Part shown: piece after piece, positions 37,308 through 45,809 of the stretch
Position numbering within the stretch: position 1 is the first letter of the stretch
Layout of the letters: each line of letters begins with the position of its first letter
Assembly: GCA_024742475.1 (NCBI GenBank)
Contig: JANSYI010000040.1
Span: 1 to 64,000 of the forward strand
Direction of reading: 5' to 3'
DNA from: a bacterium
Lineage (GTDB): Bacteria; Myxococcota_A; Polyangia; Nannocystales; Nannocystaceae
Length of the DNA stretch: 64,000 nt
Position numbers and translations under genes: made by a program
Notes under the pieces: generated by a model
What the model was told of the DNA's origin: nothing
The model's database searches: none
Seen by the model: only the letters and a program-made list of their open reading frames with translations

Positions 37308-39404
37308 ATGCTGCGTGAACTGGGATGTAGGAGCGCGATCTTCTTGAGCGGTGTGCTCGCACTCGCTGCGTGCGGCGATGACGGTGGCGGTGGGAGCGGT
37401 TCCGACACCGAGACGTCCACCACGGCCGCGACGTCGAGCACCTCCTCGACCACCGACAGTCCGACCACCTCCACCGGCTCGTCGAGCGGTGCGGTGGACG
37501 AGAGCTCGACAGGCCTGGGCCCCGAGGAGGCGCGCGAGGAGTGGCCCCTGCTCGGCTGCGACCCCCTGGTGCCCAGCTACTGTACGGCGCCCTTCCCCAG
37601 CAACGTCTTCACCGTCGAAGACGAGTCGACGGCCAGCGGTCGGCGGGTGGAGATGGCCCAAGAGCTGATTCCCGCCGACGCGGGTGGCAACGCGGCGCTG
37701 CCCGAGCCCTGGAACGAACTCGACGGGTTCTCTCCGGGCATCGCGATCAGCACCCACTTCCCCGCGCTCACGCCCGCCTCGCTCGAGGCGTCGAACGTCG
37801 CCAACGCGATCACGGTGCCGCGCTCCCTCGAAGACGATTCGCCCACCGTGCTGCTCAACGCCGCCACGGGCGAGCGGGTCCCGCACTGGGTGGACCTCGA
37901 CGCCACGGGCACCGACGACGCGGCTCGCATGTTCATGATTCGCCCCGCGGTTCGCCTCGACGACGCGACGCGCTACATCGTGGTGATTCGCGACCTGCTC
38001 GACGATGCCGGCGCGCCCATCCCCGCCACCGAGGGCTTCGCGGCCCTTCGCGATCGCACGCCGTCCGACGACGAGGCGATCAACGGCCGCCGCGCGCTGT
38101 ACGGCGACATCTTCATGCACACCACCGAGGCCGGTATCGATCGCGACACCGTGCAGCTCGCGTGGGACTTCACCACCAGCTCGTCCCAGAACAACACCGA
38201 CTGGATGGTGCACATGCGTGACGAGGCCCTCGACCTCATCGGCACCGACGGTCCCTCCTACACCATCACCTCCGTCGACGACGACTGGGACAACGAGGGC
38301 CGCATCCTTCACCGCATCTTCCTCGAGATGGAGGTGCCGATGTATCTCGATCAGGCGGCGCCTCTCTCGACGCTGCAGTTCGGCGACGACGGCATGCCCG
38401 AGCCCAACGGCACGGCGATGTTCGAGGTCGAGATTCTCATCCCCGCCTCGGCGGCCGACACCCCGGTCCGCCCCCTTCAGTATGGCCACGGCCTGCTGGG
38501 CGCCAAGGAACAGATCGAGAGCGGCCACTTCCGCCCCTTCATCGACGACTACGGCTACGCGCTGTTCGGCGTCGACTTCATCGGCTTCGCGTCCGACGAC
38601 GAGCTGCTCATCGGGGCGATGCTCGGCAACGGCAGCTTCCACAACTTCAAGCAGGTCATCGATCGGCAGCACCAAGGCATGCTCAACTCGCTGGTTGCGA
38701 TGCGCCTGATGCTGACCTCGTTCGCCAACGACCCGACCTACGGCGCGCTCATCGACCCCTCGGAGGGCTACTACCTCGGCATCAGCCAAGGGGGCATCTA
38801 CGGGCCCACCTACATGGCCCTGTCCACCGACATCCAGCGCGGGACCTTCGGCGTGCCGGGCATGCCCTACAACGTGTTGCTCAGCCGCAGCGTCGACTTC
38901 GACGTCTTCTTCGACATCCTGCGGGCCAGCTTCCCCGACTCCCGCGACCACATGCTCATGCTCAACCTCGCGCAGATGCTGTGGGATCGCATCGAGCCCA
39001 CCGGATACACCCCGCACCTGCTGGGCAACACCTTCCCCGGCACCGAGCCCAAGGACGTGCTCATTCGCGCGGCCGTCGGCGACCACCAGGTCACGACCTA
39101 CGGCGCCCACATCATGGCGCGCAGCCTGGGCATCCCCCACCTCGACACCGGGGTGCGCGAGGTCTGGGGTCTCGACGCCGAGGCCGGCCCGGTGCAGGGC
39201 TCGGCCTACGTCGAGTACGGCTTCGGGCTGCCCCCCGACCCGGTCGAGAACACCCCGCAGCGCGCCTGCGACGACCCCCACGGCGACATTCGTTCGCTCG
39301 ACGAGGCCCGCGCGCAAATGGACACGTTCTTCCGCACCGGCAGCATCGAGAACACCTGCACGGGGGGCGTCTGCGAGTTCCCCGAGCTGGGCCGCTGCAA
39401 GTAG
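37308..39404 (+). CDS. Large alpha/beta-hydrolase-like lipoprotein
   Basis: The 698-residue protein has a signal peptide with lipobox LALAACG, a Ser/Thr/Gly linker (about 25-70) and a two-part globular region. The C-terminal half contains GISQGGIYG, a lipase-type nucleophile elbow (GxSxG), preceded by PLQYGHGLLG and followed by acidic and His segments (GDHQVTTYGAHIMA). A secreted or surface esterase or lipase is likely. The first half (about 75-330) resembles the N-terminal domain often found in these myxobacterial lipoproteins but is otherwise unknown. Confidence 0.7.
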   Translation: MLRELGCRSAIFLSGVLALAACGDDGGGGSGSDTETSTTAATSSTSSTTDSPTTSTGSSSGAVDESSTGLGPEEAREEWPLLGCDPLVPSYCTAPFPSNVFTVEDESTASGRRVEMAQELIPADAGGNAALPEPWNELDGFSPGIAISTHFPALTPASLEASNVANAITVPRSLEDDSPTVLLNAATGERVPHWVDLDATGTDDAARMFMIRPAVRLDDATRYIVVIRDLLDDAGAPIPATEGFAALRDRTPSDDEAINGRRALYGDIFMHTTEAGIDRDTVQLAWDFTTSSSQNNTDWMVHMRDEALDLIGTDGPSYTITSVDDDWDNEGRILHRIFLEMEVPMYLDQAAPLSTLQFGDDGMPEPNGTAMFEVEILIPASAADTPVRPLQYGHGLLGAKEQIESGHFRPFIDDYGYALFGVDFIGFASDDELLIGAMLGNGSFHNFKQVIDRQHQGMLNSLVAMRLMLTSFANDPTYGALIDPSEGYYLGISQGGIYGPTYMALSTDIQRGTFGVPGMPYNVLLSRSVDFDVFFDILRASFPDSRDHMLMLNLAQMLWDRIEPTGYTPHLLGNTFPGTEPKDVLIRAAVGDHQVTTYGAHIMARSLGIPHLDTGVREVWGLDAEAGPVQGSAYVEYGFGLPPDPVENTPQRACDDPHGDIRSLDEARAQMDTFFRTGSIENTCTGGVCEFPELGRCK

Positions 39405-39440
39405 TTCCGCGAGCATGTCACCCTTTGCGCACCGCGTTCG

Positions 39441-39446
39441 TAAGGG
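39441..39446 (+). promoter_or_regulatory. Predicted -10 element of the sigma-factor operon
   Basis: TAAGGG lies 8 bases before the ATG at 39455. Confidence 0.4.
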
Positions 39447-39454
39447 CCGATGAC

Positions 39455-40018
39455 ATGACTCCACGACTCCTCAGCTGTGTCCTCCTCGCCGGTCTCACCC
39501 TAGGGTGCGCCACCTCCAACGACACCGCGCCCACCGAGGCGCGGTCCGCCGAGGCGCCGTCCGACCCCGGTCAGCCCGAAGGCCGCGCGCTGGTGCTCGA
39601 GGGCGAGGTCGAGCCCGACGAGGTCAAGGCGCTGGCGAAGCATCTCGAGGCCCTGGCCGAGATCCACTCCGTCGAGATCTCCATCGAGAAGACCAACGAC
39701 GGCCCCACCGTGGCTCGCCTGACCCTCGGCGGGTTCGACATGCCCTCGACCGACGAACTACAGGCCGCAGTCGCCGACTTCGACGGGCTCACCGGCGACG
39801 TCTCGGTGTCGTTCGACGACGTCGCGGCCCCGCCCCAGGGCCCCGCGTCCGACATCGACATCGACGAAGACGCCACGCCCGAGGAGATCGAGGCGCAGGT
39901 CATCGAGAAGCTCCGCGCCGATGGCGTACAGGGCGACATCGAGGTCGACGTGGTCGACGAAGACGGCGAGAGGCGCGTCGAGGTCAAGGTCCGCGACGAG
40001 CAGCACACCGCGCAGTGA
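39455..40018 (+). CDS. Lipoprotein of a sigma/anti-sigma operon
   Basis: The 187-residue protein has a signal peptide with lipobox LTLGC and two beta-alpha-beta-like units: VEPDEVKALAKHLEALAEIHS and a strand-rich VEISIEKTNDGPTVARLTLGG. The C-terminal stretch (EAQVIEKLRADGVQGDIEVD, VKVRDEQ) is similar to the C-terminus of the anti-sigma candidate two genes downstream. The next gene is the ECF sigma factor, only 4 bases away, so all three are cotranscribed. It may be the periplasmic signal-sensing partner. Confidence 0.72.
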   Translation: MTPRLLSCVLLAGLTLGCATSNDTAPTEARSAEAPSDPGQPEGRALVLEGEVEPDEVKALAKHLEALAEIHSVEISIEKTNDGPTVARLTLGGFDMPSTDELQAAVADFDGLTGDVSVSFDDVAAPPQGPASDIDIDEDATPEEIEAQVIEKLRADGVQGDIEVDVVDEDGERRVEVKVRDEQHTAQ

Positions 40019-40022
40019 TCTC

Positions 40023-40610
40023 GTGAGCGGTCGCCTCGAACGGTTTCGGCTCGCCCGGTGGGTGCGGCGAGCGCAGCGTGGAGACGCCCGAGCGTTCTCC
40101 TCGCTGTTCTCGGCGCTGCACCCTGTGGTCTACGGCTACCTCGCCGCGCGCGTGCGCGTGAAGGCCGACGCCGAAGACCTCACCGCCGACACGCTGCATC
40201 GTTTCACGCGCCAGCTGTCGCGCTACGACGCGGCGAGAGGTGGCGTACGCGCGTGGGTGATGACAATCGCGCGCAACGTGCTCATCGATCACGTCCGCAA
40301 AGCGCGTCGAACCGACGTGGCCCCGCTGTCCGACGCCGAGCACCTGCTGGCCGACGGCCGCTTCTCGCCCGACGGACGCGAGGAGGACCCCCGACTCGCC
40401 GAGGTGCGAGAGGCCCTCGCCGAATACCCACCGACAACCCGCGAGATGTTCGCGCTGCGCTACGGCGACGGGCTGAGCATCGCCGAGGTCGCCGTGGTGC
40501 TCGACATCAGTGAAGCGGCCGCCAAGCAGCGGTTCTCCCGGACGATTCGAGCGCTCAAGGACAAACTCGACAACCCCAGCAAAGAAGAGGTCGCCCATGC
40601 GCCTTCGTGA
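40023..40610 (+). CDS. ECF-type RNA polymerase sigma factor
   Basis: From the GTG at 40023 the protein has 195 residues: sigma region 2 (RAQRGDARAFSSLFSALHP, AEDLTADTLHRFTRQ and VRAWVMTIARNVLIDHVRK) and region 4 (LAEYPPTTREMFALRYGDGL, IAEVAVVLDISEAAAKQRFS). It is an ECF sigma factor, controlled by an anti-sigma factor at the membrane. The candidate anti-sigma factor is the next gene, overlapping by 14 bases. No binding-site promoter with an unusual -35/-10 is recognisable upstream. Confidence 0.92.
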   Translation: MSGRLERFRLARWVRRAQRGDARAFSSLFSALHPVVYGYLAARVRVKADAEDLTADTLHRFTRQLSRYDAARGGVRAWVMTIARNVLIDHVRKARRTDVAPLSDAEHLLADGRFSPDGREEDPRLAEVREALAEYPPTTREMFALRYGDGLSIAEVAVVLDISEAAAKQRFSRTIRALKDKLDNPSKEEVAHAPS

Positions 40611-41298
40611 ACGACTCGCCGCCCTCTACCCGGCGCCGCCGCCTGCGGACCCCGAGGTTCGCGACGCGCTCGAGCGCGCCCTCGTCGACACGCTGCCGCC
40701 CGAGCAGCCCTCACCCTGGCGTCGCCGATTCTTGGTCGGAGGCCTCGCTGGCCTCGCCTTTGCGGGCGCATGCGCCGTCCCAGCGGAGTACTCGATGGAC
40801 TTTGGACACCGACTCGCCTTCAGCGTCGACGACACCGACTTCGATCCTCGCGCGCTCAGTGAGCACATTCGCGGGCAGTTCGACGGCATCGAGGAGATGC
40901 GCATCTCTGCGTCCAAGTCGATCACCCAGCATGACGACCAACCGGAGACGATGCAGTTCGACATCGTGCTCGACGTTGTCGGTGACGTGGACGAGGCCGC
41001 GCTCGAAGCGTCGCTGCTCGAGCACTTCTCAGCCCTGCAATCGATGGACATCGACGTCGACGCGCTCGATGAGACCGTGCGCGGCACGCTCGGCGGGATG
41101 GTGTCGCATCGGGCCCTCGGGTGGGAGGTCGACCGTGGAGGCGTGGAGGAGGCCAAGGCGCGCATCCTCGCCGACTTCGCGGCCCGGGGGCTGCCCCCGC
41201 CCTCCCACATCGAGGTCAGCATCGAAGAGCGGGACGGCCCTGGCAGACACGAACGCGAGGTCCGGGTCGAGGTCGAAGCCGACGAGATGCCCCGGTAG
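40597..41298 (+). CDS. Candidate membrane anti-sigma factor
   Basis: The ATG at 40597 gives 233 residues. A soluble N-terminus (MRLRERLAALYPAPPPADPE) is followed by one membrane segment (about 47-64; FLVGGLAGLAFAGACA) and a periplasmic part built from two VxVxV-helix units (DIVLDVVGDVDEAALEASLL, AKARILADFAARGLPPPSHI). It overlaps the sigma gene, the usual arrangement for anti-sigma factors, though no zinc-binding HxxxCxxC motif is present. The periplasmic units resemble the C-terminus of the lipoprotein at the head of the operon. Confidence 0.65.
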   Translation: MRLRERLAALYPAPPPADPEVRDALERALVDTLPPEQPSPWRRRFLVGGLAGLAFAGACAVPAEYSMDFGHRLAFSVDDTDFDPRALSEHIRGQFDGIEEMRISASKSITQHDDQPETMQFDIVLDVVGDVDEAALEASLLEHFSALQSMDIDVDALDETVRGTLGGMVSHRALGWEVDRGGVEEAKARILADFAARGLPPPSHIEVSIEERDGPGRHEREVRVEVEADEMPR

Positions 41299-41375
41299 CC
41301 CGAGTAGGCAGCCTGACCTGTCCCTGCGTGGCGATGGTTTTTGACCGTCGCCGCAGGCCGCAGCAGGCTGCCTGC

Positions 41376-42263
41376 ATGCGTATCCCGGCTCGAAGCACGA
41401 CGTTGGCGGTCGCCCTCGTCTGTGCCCTCTGCTCGTCCTCCGCGCAGGCGGCACCCGTCCCCGATGCACCCGACCGCTACGGCGAGGCCCAGCAGCTCCT
41501 CGAGGCCGACGACTTCGTCGGCGCAGCCGAGATCTGGGAGTCCCTGCTCGAAGAGACTCCCGAGTCCGCCGACACCTACTCGGGGCGCGAAGCGATGATC
41601 ATCAACGCCATCGACGCGCGCATGGAAGCGTACCGTCGCCAGGTCACCGCCGACGGCTCGCGCGAGCCGCTGAACCTGGTCGCCGCCCAGGTCGCCCTGC
41701 GCCGCTACCTGCGTGCGCACGTCAGGGCCTACGGCCAGGATCGTGCCCTGAGCGTGCCCGTCCAGCAGCGCGCCGCCACGCTCGCCATGATGCTCGCCGA
41801 GACCGAGCCGGCCCCGCCTCCGCCCTCCTCCGCCCCCGCCGAGCGCCCGGCTGCGCCTCCCCCCGCCCGGCCACCGGCGCCGGAGCGCGGCAACGGCAAC
41901 GGGCTGCTCGTCGGTGGCATCGGGCTGGGGGTCCTCGGTCTCTCGGTCGGGCTCACCATGATTCCCCTGGGCGCAGCGCTCGGCCGCAACGCCGAGAACA
42001 TCTACACGGTCTCGGTCATCAACGCCTCCAACACCAGCGACGACACGCAGCGGGCGCTCTACCTCGCCGACGCTCGAGAGGCCGAACGTGCCGGCCGGAC
42101 CTCCAACCGCGTCGCAATCGCCGGCGGCGTGCTCAGCCCGGTGCTGATGGGCACCGCCGCCGCCATGATCGTGCTCGGCCTGCAGCGCCGCAACGCCAGC
42201 TGGCGCCAGGGACCGCGCGTCTCGCCCGACTACGCCGGATGGGAGGCGACGTACCGGTTCTGA
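41376..42263 (+). CDS. Exported TPR-like protein with C-terminal membrane helices
   Basis: The 295-residue protein has a signal peptide (TTLAVALVCALCSSSAQA), a helical part with YGEAQQLLEADDFVGAAEIW (TPR-like, about 30-140), a Pro-rich spacer (about 145-170) and two hydrophobic helices (about 176-200 and 245-265). This is a common myxobacterial architecture of unknown role. The upstream space contains no clear promoter hexamer near the ATG. I do not recognise a named family. Confidence 0.65.
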   Translation: MRIPARSTTLAVALVCALCSSSAQAAPVPDAPDRYGEAQQLLEADDFVGAAEIWESLLEETPESADTYSGREAMIINAIDARMEAYRRQVTADGSREPLNLVAAQVALRRYLRAHVRAYGQDRALSVPVQQRAATLAMMLAETEPAPPPPSSAPAERPAAPPPARPPAPERGNGNGLLVGGIGLGVLGLSVGLTMIPLGAALGRNAENIYTVSVINASNTSDDTQRALYLADAREAERAGRTSNRVAIAGGVLSPVLMGTAAAMIVLGLQRRNASWRQGPRVSPDYAGWEATYRF

Positions 42264-42271
42264 TCGCAGGG

Positions 42272-42277
42272 TAGACT
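42272..42277 (+). promoter_or_regulatory. Predicted -10 element of the SDR gene at 42285
   Basis: TAGACT lies 7 bases before the ATG at 42285. Confidence 0.5.
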
Positions 42278-42284
42278 CCGCCGC

Positions 42285-43046
42285 ATGGCCATCACGCTCT
42301 CCCTCGAAGGCAAGACAGCGATCGTCACCGGCGGCGGCCGAGGCATCGGCAAGGCGATCACCGCTCGGTTGGCCGAAGCCGGCGCCAACGTGGTGATCGC
42401 CTCGCGCAAGCTGGAGAACCTCGAGGCGGCCGCCGCCGAGCTCGCCGAGCGACCCGGGCGCGTGGTGCCGGTGCAGTGTCACGTGGGTGAAGCCGAGCAG
42501 ATCGAGGCGCTCGTGCAGCGAACCGAGAGCGACGTCGGGCAGGTCGACATCGTCGTCAACAACAGCGTGACCAACCTCGGCCAGGGTCCTTCGACCGAGG
42601 TCACCGAGGCCATGCTCGACAAGATGATGAACGTCAACGTCAAGGCGGCGATCAACCTCGTGCACCGCGTCGTGCCCTCGATGCGCGAGCGCGGTGGAGG
42701 CAGCATCATCAACATGTCGTCGATCTCCGGCTTCCAGCCGCAGCCTGGCGGCCTGCTCTACAACTTCACCAAGGCCGGCCTGAACATGCTCACCCGCACG
42801 TGGGCGCGAGAGTTTGGCCGGTGGAACATCCGCGTCAACGGCATCGCGCCGGGCCTCATCAAGACCGACTTCAGCCGCTACTTCTGGGAGGACGAGAAGC
42901 GCCGAGAAGCACTCGTGGGCAACCAGCCCCTGCAGCGCCTGGGTCAGCCCGGCGACATCGGGTTCGCGGCGGCGTACCTCGCCAGCGACGAGGCGGCCTT
43001 CATGACGGGCCAGACGCTCATCATCGACGGCGGCGTCCTAGCGTAG
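42285..43046 (+). CDS. Short-chain dehydrogenase/reductase (FabG-like)
   Basis: The 253-residue protein is a classical SDR: TGGGRGIG (15-22), the ASRK segment after the second strand (NADP preference), NNSV near 90 in place of NNAG, catalytic Ser in NMSSISG and YNFTK as YxxxK, ending MTGQTLIIDGG. The Asn-Asn-Ser variant at the active-site strand is mildly unusual. Probable 3-oxoacyl or alcohol dehydrogenase; substrate not predictable. Ends 9 bases inside the convergent peptidase-like gene. Confidence 0.88.
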   Translation: MAITLSLEGKTAIVTGGGRGIGKAITARLAEAGANVVIASRKLENLEAAAAELAERPGRVVPVQCHVGEAEQIEALVQRTESDVGQVDIVVNNSVTNLGQGPSTEVTEAMLDKMMNVNVKAAINLVHRVVPSMRERGGGSIINMSSISGFQPQPGGLLYNFTKAGLNMLTRTWAREFGRWNIRVNGIAPGLIKTDFSRYFWEDEKRREALVGNQPLQRLGQPGDIGFAAAYLASDEAAFMTGQTLIIDGGVLA

Positions 43047-43811
43047 CGCCAGCGCCACCACCACCCCAGCCACGGACTCGGCCAGCGTGGCCCAGTCGCC
43101 GTCCTTGGGCTGCGGGATGTGAACGAAGTACGCCGCCTCGAGCCGGCCGCCGTCGGCCTCGCTGGCAGCGACGGCATCGAGCGCGAGCGTGTGCGTCTCG
43201 TTGCAGAGGTACGTGTTCTCTACCCGCGCCGGCATCGCCCGGGCCCGCATGGCACCAAATGCCCGACCATCGACCGCCGCCACGGCAGCCGCGACGCGCG
43301 GTGGCGCCTCGAGCACCTCGGGCTCTCCGGGGAGGATCGGCGCCTCGACGACCGTGCCGGCGGCGTCGGTGCCCTTGCGCAGGTTGAACGCACCCGCCTC
43401 GACGAAGACCTCGTCGTCCCGATCGTAGACACCCAAGCCGATGTGCACGACGACGTCGTGCTCGGCGTAGGGCGTGCGCTCGGTGGCCACCCCCCACGTC
43501 ACCGGCATGGTGGCGAACGACCACTGCACCGAGCGCTCGCCCGCTGCGCGCTGTAGCGCGGCGACGAGCGGGCCTTCGAAGTCGGTCGGCGGCTGCTCGA
43601 GCGCGTCTCCCACGAGCAGGCGACAGCTGGGGTTGTCACGACAGCGCCACAGATTGGGCGGTTCGCCGAGCTGCGTCCAGTCGTTGAAACCCGTCACGAG
43701 GACGCGCAGCGGGTCCTGTGATGGGCTCGAAGCGGGGTCGACACTCGGGGCGTCGGCCCCCGGCGCGCAGGCCCCCACGAGCAGGGCCGAGAACAACGCG
43801 GCACGGTGCAT
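43038..43811 (-). CDS. Lipoprotein with pyroglutamyl-peptidase-I-like domain
   Basis: The 257-residue protein has a lipobox (LLVGAC) and a C15-family fold: VLVTGFNDW at the start, Glu in VEAGAFNLR, Cys in ENTYLCNETH and His in YFVHIPQPKDG, which together match the Glu-Cys-His triad of pyroglutamyl peptidase I. The family is normally cytoplasmic, so a lipid-anchored form is unusual and suggests peptide processing outside the cell. A TAGCGT hexamer 7 bases before the ATG supports this start. It neighbours DegV and radical SAM genes. Confidence 0.78.
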   Translation of the reverse strand: MHRAALFSALLVGACAPGADAPSVDPASSPSQDPLRVLVTGFNDWTQLGEPPNLWRCRDNPSCRLLVGDALEQPPTDFEGPLVAALQRAAGERSVQWSFATMPVTWGVATERTPYAEHDVVVHIGLGVYDRDDEVFVEAGAFNLRKGTDAAGTVVEAPILPGEPEVLEAPPRVAAAVAAVDGRAFGAMRARAMPARVENTYLCNETHTLALDAVAASEADGGRLEAAYFVHIPQPKDGDWATLAESVAGVVVALALR

Positions 43812-43818
43812 CACGAAC

Positions 43819-43824
43819 ACGCTA
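43819..43824 (-). promoter_or_regulatory. Predicted -10 element of the pyroglutamyl-peptidase-like gene
   Basis: TAGCGT lies 7 bases before the ATG at 43811. Confidence 0.45.
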
Positions 43825-43843
43825 CACGATGGGGGCGGCGGCA

Positions 43844-44740
43844 TCATGCATACGGCACTTCGGGCGGCGCGGGCGGCATCCAGTCGAGCGAGGACAGGTC
43901 GAACACGCACAGCGTCAGCGCCCCGGGACCCCCATGCAGGTAGACGCTCGAGGAGAGCGAGCGGACGAGCACGTAGCGGACGTCGAAGCGCTCGCGGACC
44001 ATGTCGGCGAGTCGACGCGCGCTCTCGAGGTCGCCCCCGTGCCCGATGCCGACCCACACGGGACCGCGGCTGGGGCGCTCGTAGGCACCCAGCAGCGCCG
44101 CCACGTGGTCGTCGCGCGTGGAGTACTTGCCGATCGCCGCGACTTCGCCATCGACCAACGCCAGCAGCGGCCGGACGTTGAGCAGATGCGCGAACCAGAC
44201 CTTGAGCAGGCTGGCACGCCCTCCCTTGGCCATGTTGCTCAGCGTCCGCAGCGCGAACATCCAGCGGGCCTCGTCGCAAAACGCCTGGGTCATCGCCGCG
44301 ACGCTGTCCAGGTCGTGTCCCGCCGCGGCCGCTTCAGCGGCATAGACCGTGGCCAGCCCCGCCCCGAGGTCGGTGATCGTCGTGTCGACGACGCGAATCG
44401 ACAGCGCCTTGCCCCGAGGGTGGTGCTCGAGCGTCCGTGTGGCGGCCACCGCGGCGTCATGGGACTGAATGATCTTGCGCGAGGACATCACCGCGAGGAT
44501 GTCGGTGTCCTCGGCCCCGCTGAGAATGAACTGCTTGGCAAACTCGGCCGCCGACGTCCCGAGCACGTACGGAAACTGCGACGCCTCCTCCACCCAGCGG
44601 TCGACGTCGGCCAGCGGAATGCCCGGCCTCGTGTCGTGCTCCACGCCGTCGACGACGATCGACTGCGGCATGATCGACACCCCGTAGTGCTCCACGAGCT
44701 CGGGCGGCAGATTCGCGCCGGGGTTCGTCAAGATCTTCAC
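43844..44740 (-). CDS. DegV-family fatty-acid-binding protein
   Basis: I chose the GTG at 44740 (298 residues), since the frame upstream is unlike DegV. The N-terminus (VKILTNPGANLPPELVEHYG) and the downstream IMPQSIVVDG and SSRKIIQSHDAAV segments match DegV proteins, which bind fatty acids and feed fatty-acid kinases. The first motif reads TNPGA where DegV proteins usually have TDS(T/S). No DAK/FakA kinase gene is present in the window. It lies 63 bases after the radical SAM gene on the same strand and may be cotranscribed. Confidence 0.82.
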   Translation of the reverse strand: MKILTNPGANLPPELVEHYGVSIMPQSIVVDGVEHDTRPGIPLADVDRWVEEASQFPYVLGTSAAEFAKQFILSGAEDTDILAVMSSRKIIQSHDAAVAATRTLEHHPRGKALSIRVVDTTITDLGAGLATVYAAEAAAAGHDLDSVAAMTQAFCDEARWMFALRTLSNMAKGGRASLLKVWFAHLLNVRPLLALVDGEVAAIGKYSTRDDHVAALLGAYERPSRGPVWVGIGHGGDLESARRLADMVRERFDVRYVLVRSLSSSVYLHGGPGALTLCVFDLSSLDWMPPAPPEVPYA

Positions 44741-44803
44741 GGGCCCCCACGATAGCGCCCTTTCCCAGGCGACGCGCTTCGTCGCATGCCGCCACACCAG
44801 CGG

Positions 44804-45733
44804 TCACAGGACCGGCAGCCGGGACCGACCGCGGACCGACGGCTCGACCCCACGCGCGCGGGCCACCTCGACGTCGCCAAACCGATCGATGTAGTCCGGC
44901 CGCAACCCCCCGCAGCGCGGGCGGTGCCCGCATCCCTCGCACGCGGGCACGTGCTGACGCGGGGTGATGGCGCTGTCGGCCAGATCGAACACAGCGTCGG
45001 GGCTGACCACGCGCACCCGGTCCAAAGCCGGGTTGAAGGCGAGGTCGGCGTGCTCGCCGAGGATGCACGGGGGGATGTGAAGCGACCGCATGCGCATGCC
45101 GTGGCCCTCGGCTCGCACCCGCGCCTCGGCGATGAACGGCACGGCCTCGGACATGCTCGGCATGCTCTGTGGGCGCGACGCGTTGGCGTCGGTCAGCGAC
45201 ACGAACCACAGATCGACCGACGGCACGCCCCTGGCAGCCAGCCAGTCGACCGCTGCGGGGAGCCGTGCGAGCGTGTCGGCCTCGAGGATGACGTCCGCTC
45301 CGAGCTCCACGTCGAGGGTCGCGAGCCGCTCGAAGGCCCGCTGCATGTGCGCGTACGTGCCCTCCCGGCGGACCATGGCCTCATAGGCGGCGGGCTCGTG
45401 GGTGTGCACCGAGATGTGTACGCAGGTGACCCCTGCGTCCACCAGGCGGGCCGCATTTTCACCTACACCCAGCACCAGGCCGTTGCTCTGCACCTTGACG
45501 CGCTCGTAGCCCAGTCGCGTCGCGCGGCGCACCAGCGGCAGCAGGTCGGGGCGAATCGTGGGCTCTCCGCCGGTCATCGAAACGGCGTCGAACCCGTGGG
45601 CACGGCCGCGCTCGAGCTCCTGGGCAACGGCCTGCGCCGAGAGTGCGCGCGCCCGCATCGCCTCCGTGATCGTGCAGTACGTGCACGCCAGGTTGCAGTC
45701 GTAGCCGAGAATGATGTCGAGCAAGCCCGCCAA
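44804..45733 (-). CDS. Radical SAM protein with C-terminal CxxCx5CxG motif
   Basis: The 309-residue protein starts at a TTG (45733), 12 bases after a TGATATCGT element. CxxxCxxC is at Cys13, 17 and 20, TGGE at 54-57, and SVHTHEP later. The C-terminal part has PPCILGE and then CEGCGHRPRCGG...DYIDRFG, the same arrangement as in the maturase at 8454. This suggests a peptide-modifying or small-molecule radical SAM enzyme with an additional iron-sulphur site. It is divergent from the Tat protein/half-SAM pair. Substrate unknown; no repeat peptide is visible beside it. Confidence 0.85.
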   Translation of the reverse strand: MAGLLDIILGYDCNLACTYCTITEAMRARALSAQAVAQELERGRAHGFDAVSMTGGEPTIRPDLLPLVRRATRLGYERVKVQSNGLVLGVGENAARLVDAGVTCVHISVHTHEPAAYEAMVRREGTYAHMQRAFERLATLDVELGADVILEADTLARLPAAVDWLAARGVPSVDLWFVSLTDANASRPQSMPSMSEAVPFIAEARVRAEGHGMRMRSLHIPPCILGEHADLAFNPALDRVRVVSPDAVFDLADSAITPRQHVPACEGCGHRPRCGGLRPDYIDRFGDVEVARARGVEPSVRGRSRLPVL

Positions 45734-45745
45734 GAGACCGTTTCG

Positions 45746-45754
45746 ACGATATCA
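45746..45754 (-). promoter_or_regulatory. Extended -10 element of the radical SAM gene
   Basis: TGATATCGT lies 12 bases before the TTG at 45733. Confidence 0.45.
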
Positions 45755-45809
45755 GCCTTCTTGACCCGCTATGCCTCGGCGCTCTACCGTGGTTGTCGGG
45801 CGGATGGTG

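Noticed and set aside
37215..39464. Upstream extension of the Cys-rich lipoprotein frame
   Set aside because: It is the antisense of the large hydrolase-like lipoprotein; the true start is the GTG at 37214 with a signal peptide and promoter.
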